NCBI GenBank assembly: GCA_021234155.1
Contig: JAJEKV010000067.1
Location: forward strand, 1,858,755 to 1,922,754
DNA from: Isoetes taiwanensis
Lineage: Eukaryota; Streptophyta; Lycopodiopsida; Isoetales; Isoetaceae
DNA length: 64,000 nucleotides
Reading direction: 5' to 3'
This document shows, piece by piece, positions 46,438-58,244 of the stretch; the first letter of the stretch is position 1, and each line of letters opens with the position of its first letter. The notes under the pieces were generated by a model, which was not told the origin of the DNA, did not search any database, and worked only from the letters and a program-made list of their open reading frames with translations. Made by a program: the position numbers and the translations under genes.

Positions 46438-48012
46438 TGTGACGTTCCAGCACAGTATACGGTCCCAGGACGTATACTGTACTGCCTCGTCACGCGTACA
46501 CGCCACTCCGACTGACGTGTACGCCGACGTGTAGCCAGGTGGGTAGCCCCTAGGGGGCAACTTGCTAGGTATGTGCATGTATTATTAATGTGCACATTTA
46601 CCAATGTGCACATTTATTAAGGTGCACACCTTTCCATGTAGATACATTTATGCCACCTAGCCATTAAAGGCAAGTGGGCCATACCCAATTATCCCACATG
46701 CCTAAAGGGATAATTGGAAACCCTAGCCCTAACCCCTTGTCTATTTAGGTAGGAGAAACCCTAACTTGCCCATTTTCGTTCCTAGGATTTTAGAGCTCTG
46801 TTTTGGCTGCTCCAAGAGCCAAAACTGCCTCCCAGACTCTGTCTGAGCGAATTGCACCATTAGTTTCCCTTGATTCGAGCAGTTTAGCAGGATGGTCGAG
46901 TTCAGAGCAGGAGGAGCAAGCCAAGGATCAGGTATTTCGTCAATTTAATAGCTTAAACCATCCTCCAGGCTTTGTGTCAGTAGGTTTAGCCTATTAAATT
47001 GCCCATAGCAGCCATCTAGATCTCTAGATACCAAGCTCTAACTAAAGAACCTAACTCTATGATATAGATTAGATCTTGTTCTTTAGTTCTTCTGTGATGT
47101 GTATTATCTCTGTGAACTCATTGTATTGGGAAGGGGGGTAGAGACCCTAAAGCCTGGTAGTTGATGCTCCTAGCTAGCCTCTTTAGCACACTGTAAATTC
47201 GGCCTGTGTACAAGAACCACACCTGGTTGTGGGTGAAGGGGCCAGACTGGCTAAGAAGGAGGTTCGTGTTCTGACTCTTGAACGATCCCTCTGGTGTGTA
47301 AGGCCTATCAGGGATCATTGTGACTAGGTCTAATGGCTTGCCACTGAGTGCGAGCAAGGCATGGGCTCGACACCCGTGGAGTAGTGTTCACTTTCCAGTG
47401 GGTTCAGTCGAATAAGGGCGGTGGCCCTCTAGTCACCTTGAGTCAGCTGTAGATCTCTGGAGGGAGTGATCCCTACCTGCCCCATCGGAACTGGGGAGAT
47501 GCAACCCAGGAATAGCCCCCTTGGCTATGCATCCGGCGGGCTACAGTCAGGTCCCAACACTTTTCAGCCTACTCTGCAAAGTGTGCACAGACAGGAGGGG
47601 CGGATGGAGTGGACAACCCTAAGCCATGTTCTTATGCCAGCCAAATCCATTGCCATGAATTCTGTCTGCAATGAACTCTGGAGACCCAAGCCGTCAGTCA
47701 TTCCCTTGAGTCTGAGCCTTGGGTAGGATTCCCCATGTGATGTACTGATGTTTGTCTATGCAGATATGTGATGAGCCATCCTTCGAGATGGTTATGTGAT
47801 GTTGATGTTGTATACTGACATGTATGTTTACGCTTCCGCAGCTAGGTAGGCCCTGAGGAAGACAGGGTAAATGACCCCTTCATTCTTCCCACTGGAACTC
47901 ATCAAGGTTGCGGTGATACGTGGAGGGCCCTGTATCAGTATGGAGCTGGTATGGGGGATGAACTCCTGTTTGTATACGGTGCGGGCACCGTATATGAGTA
48001 GGGGACGTCACA
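46438..48012 (+). repeat. 3' LTR of the large element
   Basis: 1575 bp, TGTGACGTTCC to GACGTCACA, giving perfect TGTGAC/GTCACA ends. Followed by GCTAC (48013-48017), the right target duplication. Confidence 0.93.
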
Positions 48013-48017
48013 GCTAC

Positions 48018-48866
48018 TGTTATATTCACATGCAATTGGAAATAGAAAGAAGCTAATACAGTTTTTTGAGTCGATCCATACAACCAGAAACACAGCTAGG
48101 AAAGACCTGAGCAGCTGGGCAAGGCCGCTGGCCCGCGTGCAGCAACACGCGGGGCGGCAACTATTTTTGAAGCGCTGTCATCTGTACCGGCAAAGAACCA
48201 CTGCAGCTTCCATTTTTTACTCTCATGTGAATGGTCCATTAGATCCTTCTGTTTGTTTTGCAGCAAAAAGACACGATTTTCCAAGCTATAGCTATGATTG
48301 TTCTTTCTAAAGAAACATAAAAAGAGAGAGAACATAGTATTGTTATCCAAAAAACAGGATTAAAAGACTATAGTAACCCAGTTGAGCGGAATTAGAAGAC
48401 TCAATTTCCATTCCGTGACGTAGGGAGTAGACACCTGTCAACACTAGAATACACGCCACGTAAAAATCGCGACCTTGTTTCTATATTGTAATAACAGCCT
48501 ACTTTTCACTGGAAAAGTGGGAAGAAAAGGCCAAGTCAACCAGCCATTAATGAATTGCGACATGGGGCAAATTATGTGTTGTAGCTGATAAACTTCCACT
48601 ATTTGAGTTTGGTATTTGGAAATCAATGGTTCTGCGCCATGAGTTCCCATGGCGCAAAACCACACGGCAATCTGTAAGCTTCCCATCCAAACGATGAGTG
48701 CCACGTAAAAATTCATTTCTCTGAATGTGTTAATTTTGTGTTGGACCGTTCTATCCAGATTAGCTGCTGAAACTCTCTCAGTTAACTTTACTTCTGGAGA
48801 TCAGGCGGGTAATCCGACTGAATTTAAGATCGTTACAGTTGGCTGTTACAGTCTGAATTTGCCGCC
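48018..48866. other. Upstream region of the kinase gene
   Basis: Host sequence resuming after the LTR element. No convincing gene; two minus-strand frames (48096-48350, 48444-48716) have no domain. It probably holds the kinase promoter, so the LTR element sits about 850 bp upstream of the kinase start. Confidence 0.5.
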
Positions 48867-49519
48867 ATGGAACAGATCTGGGAAGACGGAACCTGGACAG
48901 GCTTCCTTTCTTCATGTGATCAGGCAACCGAAATGATTGACGAGATCGGAAAAATGGTACCTGATAAGACTCGAGTCTACGTTCGGCGCTGCAAATTGTT
49001 GTTTGAAAGCTGCACCCTGCTTTGGAAAGGGCTAGGTATGCTCTTCAATCTAAATAGAAACATCAAAATCCCAATTTGTGATATGTTGGAGCTCCTAAAT
49101 CTACTGCACAGAGCTAAGTGTTTGGTAACGAGTTGCACAAAATTAGAGACTGCATTTTTAGATAAAACAGCAGAATTTACAGATATATTGGAAGACATTT
49201 GTTCATGCTTTAAAAAATTTCCCGGTCAGGACGTAAATGAGCAGGATGCTTTTGGATTTAAAGAAATCTTAGAAAAAAATAGGAAACAGTTGGAAGAAAC
49301 AAATATAGGACCGTATATGAGCGAAGACAACCTGCTGATAAAATCAGAGGTACAATTAAGTCCTTCCTCGTTTCTGCAGCGTTGGAAATCTGACACAAAA
49401 ATCGTGCAATTGCTTAGCAAGCAGTGCAAAAGGTATGCGGATCCCAGCATAACATTCCTGGGCATCAAAATTTGCATATGTCAGATATACTTGTCAATTT
49501 GCATATGTCGGATGTATTT

Positions 49520-49665
49520 TCTTTTGGGATGCTGTGTCAAGAAATTTTGACTGGGAAAAAACCAGCACGCGAAGTCTCTCATGGTTTAGAATTCATGGAA
49601 GATTGTCCTGTGATGTATAGAAAGAAAACTGATCCGAGATTGCTGCAGTATATATCCACTGAACC
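49520..49665 (+). pseudogene. Kinase C-lobe fragment preceding the main kinase domain
   Basis: VFSFGMLCQEILTGKKPAR followed by a CPVMYR block matches the C-lobe part of a plant kinase (after APE), yet lies upstream of the N-lobe of the main domain. The loop, HRD and DFG parts that should precede it are missing. Either the remnant of a tandem kinase duplication or a retained part of a pseudokinase segment. Confidence 0.6.
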
Positions 49666-50279
49666 AGGTTGCTTGTGTAGATTTAGCAAAGAAAACCAAT
49701 AGCCAGCAGATTGCAAAGGTAGCTAATGAGGACAGAAAAGAGCTGCTTGAGAAGGCAAAGCAAATAACATGGAGAGTTAGATGGGGTAAAGACATGATGC
49801 AAGCGCTAACAGTAAAAATCAAAGAAGGGGGCCATCTAGATTTCCAGTTTTTGAAGGTGGATTACAAGACAATATTGGGATATGGCAGCCAAGGTCGAGT
49901 TTACAAGGGTGAATGGTTTGGGATGCCTGTGGCAGTGAAGGAGTTTATGCAAGATCAACATCAAGATGATCTCATCCAGAAAAGAGAGTATAAAAAAATG
50001 GAACAAGTAGTGAAGGGCCATCCTCATTTCCTACAAATAATCGGCTACTGTAAAGCGGGAAATGCAATTTACAATGTGACAGAACTGATGGAAAGTGATC
50101 TCAAAAAGCTTATTCAAAAAAAAATGGCCGCTGCAGAAAGAGCAAAAACAACTCTGATGGAAAGTGATATAGAGAAGTTTAGAAAAGAAATATCAAAAAC
50201 TAATCAAGAAAAGCGCATTCAAGAAAGAAGAGCTGCTGCGGAAAAAACAAAAACATTCCCGTTTCCCCTATTAACAGCC

Positions 50280-50287
50280 ATAGATAT
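50280..50287. repeat. hAT-like MITE target duplication (left)
   Basis: ATAGATAT, repeated at 50913-50920. Confidence 0.9.
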
Positions 50288-50912
50288 CATAGTTGGGAGC
50301 AAACGCGTTTGCGCTTTTTTGCAAACGTTTGCAAACACTGTTTGCAAACGTGTTTGCACATGACCAAAAAAAAACCCAAAAACCAAAATACCTAAAAAAA
50401 AGGGACATTCCAAAAACGTAAATATATTAGGTTCTATGGGCATCTCGGCAGCGAAATTCAGGGAGCAGATGGTGCACCAATTAGGAATGGCCCGAAATGG
50501 AGTTCTTTCCCGCCGAATCCTTCCTGCTCCAACTCTTAGGCGCTCAGATAAGTCTCCACTGTGTTCTTTTCGCAAAAAAAACAAGTTTCCTTGTTCTACA
50601 GTCTGAATCTGGCGTTGATTTCATTTTTGGATTTGACTCTTCCTATTCTTGTATTGTATTTAATTTTCCTGTATTCTTATTCTCCACTGTAAAATGCCTG
50701 TAATGTTACATAATACAGATCAGATGTAATCTCTTTAAACTTCTAAGACTTTGGAACAAGTTTGTAGTTTCTCATATTTCTGAAATCTTTGGATCTTTAT
50801 GAAGTATTTTTTGTATATGCATATACAAGACGTTTGCGCATTTGGTGCAAACGTTTGCAAACAGTGCAAACGTTTACAAGCTTGCAAACGTTTGCGTTTG
50901 GTCCCAACTATG
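50288..50912. mobile_element. hAT-like non-autonomous element (625 bp)
   Basis: Perfect terminal inverted repeats CATAGTTGGGA / TCCCAACTATG with an 8 bp duplication ATAGATAT, the length typical of hAT transposons. Both subterminal regions are packed with GCAAACGTTTGC-type palindromes (for example 50322-50333, 50850-50861), as expected of transposase-binding repeats. The middle has no coding capacity. Confidence 0.9.
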
Positions 50913-51437
50913 ATAGATATCATGTTACAGATTGCCAAAGGTATGGCCTATCTACACTCACGAAGGATTTTGCACCGAGATGTGAAGTTACATAACGTAC
51001 TTGTCAATAACGTGCTTGTCGATACAAATAATACAAATAAGAGCCCTTACTATGTTTTAGTCAAGATTACTGATTTTGGATCATCAACGATACAAAGTGA
51101 CACTACTATGACAGCACGCAGAGGAAGCAGAAGTTATATGGCCCCAGAAATTCTATGTGAAAAGGGTAGGTACACAAATAAAGTGGATGTGTATTCATTT
51201 GGTATCACCTGTGCAGAGATCTTGACAGGGGAGCTATTTGATCGCCACGGTTCGCCTGTGGAACCAGATGCAAGGCCTGCTTTACCTCAAGTTGGATGTC
51301 CCATAGTTCTTAAAAACCTAATTCAGGATTGCTGGACAAAGAGTCCTGAAGATAGACCAGATTTTGAGACCATTTGTTCTGTTCTGGAGCAGTTAAAAAG
51401 AAAGATCTACTCTCTCCAACTATTTGAAGCTAAGTAA

Positions 51438-52174
51438 ATAAGGAGCTATAGCATTGTGTGTTGCCTTACAACTACATCTATTAATAGTTGAATTGTGAAA
51501 CTACATCTATAATCTTTTTTTTTGATTGAAGGCGAGTTTATATATTAATTATAAAGTATAAGTTAACAAAAGATCCTTTTTGAAGGGAAGTATAACCCTG
51601 TTTAAGGCAACAAAAAGAAGAAACTTTTTAGAGGGAAGTTTAACCCTATAATGTATGTGTTTATGGAATATATTCAAAATAGCCTGGAGCATGTTATCTG
51701 AACTCTGTATCGTCTGCAGACATGGATGTCCACTAAAAGTAAGACCTGAGGTTGGAATTCCTGGATTTGCTGCCTCTGCCTCTGACCATGATTGATAGTA
51801 CACAGAATGGGCACATACAGGATTCTGCTTTCGCCATGTTGAGCCGTCCCTTACTGTCTTTTGCCTCACAAAGCAAATCTCTTCTAGCATTTGGATTCTG
51901 ATCACAACAGCAGTTACACAGGCATGGCTCCTCATGGTTATAGAGATTGGGAGGGCCGAACACTTTGATCCATTGCTGATTAGTATCTGCATCAATCTTC
52001 TTCCATTTGAGTTTGCGCACCAGTATGAAGATAATACCTGAAATATGAGAAGAATACAAATTAGAATTGAGTCTATAAAATGGCTGAAATCCATCTGATG
52101 TCGTATTGAACTTGTTTGATGATTGCCTCCGGGTGAGTTATCTCGCAGTTAAAGATAAAATTGTTCCTCCCCTT
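51438..52174 (-). CDS. Cys-rich minus-strand open frame of unknown identity
   Basis: A frame at 52059-51733 encodes a hydrophobic stretch (SGIIFILVRKLKW) followed by a Cys-rich segment (CLCNCCCDQ, then CMCPFC). It overlaps an alternative frame (52094-51549). No known domain recognised; the hydrophobic-then-basic order would suit a membrane protein's last exon, but this is weak. The remaining sequence to the kinase stop is its 3' region. Confidence 0.25.
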
Positions 52175-52651
52175 CTAGATACGCCAGAGAAGGATATAGA
52201 TCCTCCAATCGATAGGATTATTCGGCAAAAAGAACTCCAGCGGGTCAGCCATGATAAGGTTATATCCAAAGATATTAGAAGCAAGCTCAAGGACCCATTC
52301 TGACCAGAGACAATCTTTAAAGAGGTGTTCTTCATCTTCCCTGTGACTGATACATCTGGGGCAGACATCCGAATCTGTCATATGAATCCTATATCTTTTA
52401 TGATTGGTGGCCAGAGCTCTATGCCAAAGTTGCCACATAAAAGACTTCACTTTTGGGGGGATAGGACTCGACCACATGAATTTTAAATTCTTAATGCATC
52501 TCACTTCATCTGTCTGCCACTTGCTATGAATGGAAAGCTTCTGGTCTCTCATCAGGTATCTGTAAGCATTCTTTACCTTGAAACCCGTGATACCATTCAC
52601 AAGGCACCCAAAATTAAAACACGATATGGTTTTTCCCATGGTTATGACCAA
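52175..52651 (-). pseudogene. LINE ORF2 C-terminal (zf-RVT) fragment
   Basis: Encodes FMWSSPIPPKVKSFMWQLWH and, further on, CPRCISHREDEEHLFKDC, the zinc-finger-like region at the end of plant LINE ORF2 proteins. Only this part is present, and it belongs to a different LINE family from the one at 26990. A 5'-truncated insertion or a decayed remnant. Confidence 0.85.
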
Positions 52652-53480
52652 AAAACCATTCTACAAAACCAATACATGTAAGTGGGTTGATATCATTAAA
52701 AACCATATATGGCTAAAGTTTGTGGTTTGCAGTGGGTGTTTACTAAGGTGATTTTTTAACATGTTTAACAGGTATAGTTTAATTTAGCACTTCATGTGTA
52801 CGGTTTATGAATGTGGTATTTTAACATTGTATACATATGTGGTTTATATATGGTGTTCAATATGGTGGTCCTCTAACATGTTTCGTAGGTATGGTTTATC
52901 ATAACACTTCATGTGTGTGGTTTAGTAGGTATGGTTTATCATAACACTTCATGTGTGTGGTTGTATGTGGTTTTTAGAGTGTAAACAAACATGGCTAAAT
53001 GTTGTGAATGTTTTTTGATTCATAAGTCACTATTGGTTGTTTGCATAATATTTCATGTTTAGTGCGTTGAAACCATGAATGGTTTACTAGTAGAATGCAT
53101 TGGTTCTTAACATCGTTTTAACTGTGGCTAAGATTATAAATCACTAGTGTTTTGCAATTCAAAGCATTCCAAGTTAGCTTGTTAACACCTCAAATCAATA
53201 GTGTCTTGCGGTTCAAAGCATTCCAAGTTAGCTTGTTAACACCTCGTTATATTGTACGTTATATGTAGTGTTTAATTGATAAATCATCAATACTTAACCA
53301 TGATCACTAGTGTTTTATTGCTCAAAGCAATACAAATTAGTTTATTATAACTCCTCCTTGTATTCTAGCTTTACATGTAGTGGTTTAGTTAATAAAACAT
53401 CTAATACTTTCCCAATTCATAATCTGACGTGCCATCCATAGTACTTTGGGCCAAGGGATCGAACCTTGGATCAACCATAC
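52652..53480. repeat. AT-rich non-coding region with tandem duplications
   Basis: Two exact-register 40 bp units (52881-52920, 52921-52960, beginning TTTCGTAGGT / TTTAGTAGGT) and a repeated AAAGCATTCCAAGTTAGCTT block (about 53,160 and 53,216). Many TGTGGTTT words. No gene. Confidence 0.6.
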
Positions 53481-56400
53481 CCCGTGATATAGCAACATGG
53501 CATAATATGATTTCTCGAGAGGGATTCTTTTCCTTTTACATCAAAAAAGGAAATTAAAAAAAAAAAATGCTATTGTTATTACCTTTCCAAGGTATAAAGA
53601 ATATTTGGGCGTAATTGATCCTAAAACTAAGGCATCTAGAGCAGCAATTGAACTGTAAAAAACTCCAAGGTGTTCTATCACACAATTAAGGCTAATAAGA
53701 AAAAGGCAAAACAGAGCTTGGAAAATGGATGGAATGCAAGGTAAAATGCTTCATTTTGCTTTAGCGCTATCTCAGAAATTTAAAAGAAGATCAAGAGCAC
53801 GAACCTGGATGGAGTTGGTCTGCAGCTGATGCCCCTCTATTCTGGAAGAAGATCAAGCTGATTCTGGTCTGCAGCTGATGCAAGGTAAAATGCTTCATTT
53901 TGCTTTAGCGCTACCTCAGAAATTTAAAAGAAGATCAAGAGCACGAAACTGGATGGAGTTGGTCTGCAACTTATGTTGGGGACCATCAAAATGGAGATCT
54001 CTGAAACAGAGCCAGAGCACATGTACCTAAATAACAAAAGTTCATCAAAACAGAGGACATAACGATCAATCAACATTTGGTGGAGATGTAGACGATGATG
54101 CTTACCTCCGTCATTCAAACTGGTTAAACTGGTTTTTTGTAAATATACATCTGCCAGAAATATAAAGCATGTTATTACTATGAAAGATTAGAGTAGATCG
54201 GTCACCCCTTTTCTTGATAAACTACGATAAGACGATAAGACGGGGAAAAAGTAGAAACATTTATAACCTATGATGTTTATGTCATGGTAGTTGAAGCTCC
54301 ATCCGAGCCTGTTGCAAAGTCAGATCGGCCCAATAAATCCAAAGTTTGATGCTAGGACTGGAAATAAGCGGCAGACATAAATGTTCCTCATAAAAATTGG
54401 ATATGTTTACATCCAAAAATAACAAAATGGCCAAAGCTTCCAAGTTTATTAAAGCTCAGCAGGTAAAAGTATTTGCAGTTGACACATTGCTCCGAGTGCT
54501 TCATGCTATCAATAATTTGAGAGTAAGTAGATGAGATCCCGGTTACCTGCAATAGAACCAGAGCAAGTTAGCCTTTAAAGGGTAAAATGCTAAGCTACCA
54601 ATAGGTAAGCAAAAGAATCTCATGGCTTATCGCCCTTCAACCTTAAACAATAAATTCATCAAGTAAAAACTTGCATAATGGTAAATCAGTAGATAAAATG
54701 GAGCAAGAGACTCTCCCTTTTTCTGTTTGCCATGTGCAAGCATTCTGCACCATACCCACCTTGATTTTACGTTCAGCTTGCTCAAAAGATCATTTGCAAA
54801 AGCTTTCTTCAGCACCATAAATCATTATACATTTAACAGGCTTAATCTATAAATGGAGCTTCAGAGGCCATAAGCCTTTGCTATGTAAAGCATACAGAAT
54901 CTAGCATACAATAATTTACCATACATAGAAAGGTGTTCCAGGCATCTTAAAAAACCAGGCTCATTATTTGTACATGACATAACCCTTCTTGAATCATACA
55001 AACCGAAATACAAAACTGCATGATCATTTTTGAAAAAGCTTTAACAGAAAAAATGTGTTGTACAAAGTCCAGATTTATTCTATTAATGCTACAATACAGA
55101 ACATTCATTTTTTGCTATAGTTGAAGCATCATGAACTACACTAGTAGTATGCAGACAAGATTAAATTCACCCTGCAGAAACATACTGTAGAGAGTTCAAA
55201 TTTACCATATCAAGCATGATAGAACCTTAGTTTTTGTATATGTAAAACATCAAGAACAACACTAATAGTATGCAGATAGAACCCTTATTGTGTTTGTTCC
55301 CATGTTATTAAGAAAAACGTATGCCAAACCTGGTTAGGAGGGACGTCCTCATGCACACGGTCTTGAAAACTTGTAGCAGAGTTAAATGCGTTGCACCCAG
55401 CTCCAGTGTTGTTTGCTCCACTGGCTCTTCCATATATAGCAATTCTACCAGTGATTTCTGTTGACAACCAAGTCATTTTTGCATGCACCTTCTGTTATTG
55501 AAACAACTCCTTCAAAACTTGTCCTAGCTGCTTCCATATCAGCAGAAATATTGCATAACGAAACTACTGCAGTGGCGTTCTTCAACTGAAAGCTTGGCGC
55601 TCATAGCGCATTCGGTTCTGGTTAAGATACGCATTGAAGCTCAGATTTTTCCCAGCAGGAGAATTAAAAGTGCAATGGCTGCTCATCAAAGAAGCAGTGT
55701 TCTTGCATTTGGACAGGAATAATTTACTAAGAGCAAGAGAATGGGGAGTAAACATGTTGCAAACAAGTGACTATTATATAACTAGAGATCATAAACGGTA
55801 GCATTCTAGCCCCAAAACCTTGGTACCTTCCATTTTATATTCAAGGTAAGTGAACGTCAAATCCTGCCAGCACTTTTGCCAAAACGGCGATAACAGAGTA
55901 CTGTAGTGGTCTTGAACTTTGCATCATGTCGTGCTCCATTGAAAGAAATCTTGCTCATATCTACGGCCGCTACAAGCTGGCGACTAATTTCGTGTACCCT
56001 AAGTAATAGTTCTAAAAGCATGCTTGCTTTTAGGTATACGAATTCATACACCATCCTTTTCATTCTAGTGGTATAGGTAAAGCATTAAATGCCCTATCTA
56101 CCATATGTCAAGTTTTCCTCTTTTATAAGGGAACAAATTAATACAATGGTAAACTATAAAGCATTTTAAAAAAGTTCTAGCTTGCTAAAATAAGAATTCG
56201 AAAGTCAATCATTCATCACCGTCATTTCCATTCTAGCCCTATGTACCATATGTCAGGCTTCCCCTTTTTACAAGGAAACGAATTAATACAATGGTCAACT
56301 ATATAGCTTCCCCTCCTTCAGGCCTTGCATGAGCTACTGAGCACGGCCTCTGTAGGCTTGTTGGGATCGTACCTCCAGGAGGTAATGGATACGCGGACTC
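53481..56400. other. Non-coding region with dispersed short duplications
   Basis: About 90 bp headed AGGTAAAATGCTTCATTTTG is duplicated at about 53,739 and 53,883. A second pair shares CTACCATATGTC / GTACCATATGTC and AATTAATACAATGGT at about 56,096-56,155 and 56,240-56,300. Short minus-strand open frames (53924-54118, 54627-54818, 55285-55488, 55857-56063) show no domains. Possibly introns or intergenic DNA of a gene I cannot recognise. Confidence 0.45.
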
Positions 56401-57171
56401 AGTTATGCCCCCCTGTCCGATATTAACCTCAGCTGTACTTGTGATTATGTATATAACTGTGCAGTATGTCAGCTGTACAATGTTCCAGATGCTTATGGGC
56501 AAGCACCTCAGTCTAAAAATCCAAAGTTTTGTGGAACTTTGCAAAGCAAACGCTCAAAATAAAATGTTCTTGAATGTTCCAGATGCTCATGGACAAGCAC
56601 CTCAGTCTAAAAATAGCAATTTTTGTGGAACTTTGCAAACACTCAAAATAGAATGTTCTAGAATGTTCCAAATGCTCATGGCCAAGCACCTCAGTTTAAA
56701 AATAGCAGATTTTTTAAAACTTTGCAAACACTCAAAATACAATATTTTAGAATGTTCCAGATGCTCATGGGCAAGCACCTCAGTCCAAAAATAGAAAGTT
56801 TTAGGAATTTTACAAACACTAAAAATAGAATATTCTAGAATGTTTCAGATGCTCCTGGATAAGCATCCCATTCACAAATACTCACAATAGAATGTCCTAT
56901 AATCTTCCAAATATTCATATGGGCACTCAAAATAGAATGTTCTAAGATGTTCCATTTGCTCCTGGGCAGGCACCTCAGTCTAAAAGTAGCAAGCGTTTTG
57001 GAACTTTGGAAATCCTCAAAATAGAATGTTGTAGAAACCTCAAAATAGAATGTTTTAGAATGTTCCAGATGCTCATGGGCAAGCACCTCAGTCTAAAAAT
57101 AGAAAGTTTTTTAGAAAATAGAAAAGGCTCAAAGTAGAAGGTTCTTGAAAACTTTATATTTTAAAACTTTT

Positions 57172-57243
57172 TGGTTGTGTGGGGGACTCGAACCCTGGAC
57201 CTTGCCCTCTAATCCCCCATCCTTACCACTAGGCCAGGCATTA
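57172..57243 (-). repeat. tRNA-like (SINE head) Pol III promoter, copy 1
   Basis: On the minus strand an A box TGGCCTAGTGGT (57225-57236) and a B box GGTTCGAGTCC (57184-57194) stand at tRNA-like spacing, followed by a CCCCC T-arm-like end. It looks like the head of a tRNA-derived SINE rather than a functional tRNA. Confidence 0.72.
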
Positions 57244-58172
57244 ATTTTTTAAAAAAATATAGAAGTTCACATATTATTAAGTGCAAGGGTCAAATAATTC
57301 AAGGATGTTTTAGGATGTGTTAGAAAGGTCTGGAATCTTCTAGAAACTTTTAGAATGTCATGGAATGTCCTAGATGTCTAAAAATAGAATGTTCTAGAAT
57401 GTTCCACGTGCGCCTAGGCAAGCGCCTCAGTCTAAAAATAGAAAGCTTTATGGAACTTTACAAACAATTCAAGGATGCTCTAGAATGTCCTGGAATGTCC
57501 TAGAGTCTTCTAGAATGTCTAAAAATAGAAAGTTTTTAGAAACATTGCAAATGCTCAAAATAGACTGTCCTAAAGTGTTCCAGATGCTCATGGGTAAGCA
57601 CCAGTCTAAAAATAGAAAGCACCAAGTCTGAAAATAGAAAGTTTTCTGAAAGTTTGCAAGAACTCATAATAGAATGTTCTAGAATATTCCAGATGCTTTT
57701 GGGAACGCACCTCAGTCTAAAAATAGAAAGTTTTATGGAACTTTACAAACACCCAAAATAGAATGTTCTAAAAATGGAATGTTCTACAATGTTCCAGATG
57801 CTCATGGGCAAGCACCTCAGTCTAAAAATCCAAAGTTTTGTGGAACTTTGCAAAGCAAACACTCAAAATAGAATGTTCTTGAATGTTCCAGATGCTCATG
57901 GACAAGCACCTCAGTCTAAAAATAGCAATTTTTGTGCAACTTTGCAAACACTCAAAATAGAATGTTCTAGAATGTTCCAAATGCTCATGGAAAAACACCT
58001 CAGTCTAAAAATAGCAGATTTTTTAAAACTTTGCAAACACTCAAAATACAATATTTTAGAATGTTCCAGATGCTCATGGGCAAGCACCTCAGTCTAAAAA
58101 TAGAAAGTTTTTTAGAAAATAGAAAAGGCTCAAAGTAGAAGGTTCTTGAAAACTTTATATTTTAAAACTTTT

Positions 58173-58244
58173 TGGTTGTGTGGGGGACTCGAACCCTGGA
58201 CCTTGCCCTCTAATCCCCCATCCTTACCACTAGGCCAGGCATTA
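58173..58244 (-). repeat. tRNA-like Pol III promoter, copy 2
   Basis: A box 58226-58237, B box 58185-58195; same sequence as copy 1 in the duplicated 1 kb block. Confidence 0.72.

Larger units (their letters stand above)
11934..48012 (+). mobile_element. Large (about 36 kb) LTR retrotransposon complex with nested insertions
   Basis: LTRs at 11934-13509 (1576 bp) and 46438-48012 (1575 bp) start TGTGAC. The 3' LTR ends GTCACA, the 5' LTR GTCAGA. GCTAC flanks both sides (11929-11933 and 48013-48017). The primer site TGGTATCAGAGC is at 13511-13522 and a polypurine tract (AAGGTGGGGAGAA) at 46425-46437. These features together define one insertion. The layout resembles plant gypsy-type elements, but I find no gag, protease, RT or integrase of its own in 38719-46424, so it looks non-autonomous (LARD-like). 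The interior is inflated by a transposon with Ulp1 and transposase-like genes, a LINE, a CACTA-like MITE and repeated copies of the element's own leader. Confidence 0.85.
48867..51437 (+). pseudogene. Plant protein kinase with helical N-terminal region, split by a MITE
   Basis: The start ATG sits in GCCGCCATGG, a strong translation context. The N-terminal about 190 residues (48867-49431) are helical with no recognised motif; a GTATGC donor follows. 49520-49660 encodes a kinase C-lobe piece (VFSFGMLCQEILTGKKP). Then a full kinase domain: ILGYGSQGRVYKG loop, VAVKEF lysine (codon 49938), HRDVKLHN, KITDFGSS, YMAPEIL, DVYSFGI and the DRPDF arginine, ending at a stop at 51435. All catalytic residues are present, as in TKL/RLK-type Ser/Thr kinases. 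A 45-residue Lys/Glu-rich coiled insert follows MESDLKKLIQKK. A hAT-like MITE (50288-50912) lies between that insert and the HRD region. Removal of it and one duplicated 8-mer would leave the frame continuous, but as read the ORF stops at 50361-50363. Confidence 0.8.

Noticed and set aside
46803-46997. Small gene beginning MAAPRAKTASQTLSERIAP
   Set aside because: Lies inside the 3' LTR; the same stretch in the 5' LTR is just LTR sequence and its start is not an ATG in good context.
57172-57243. A functional tRNA gene
   Set aside because: A and B boxes are good, but I cannot form a proper acceptor stem and anticodon arm, and the sequence recurs only as part of the repeat.
56405-58097. Open frames of 107-129 codons in the HSE array
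   Set aside because: They repeat with the satellite units and encode the same low-content peptide; repeat by-products.
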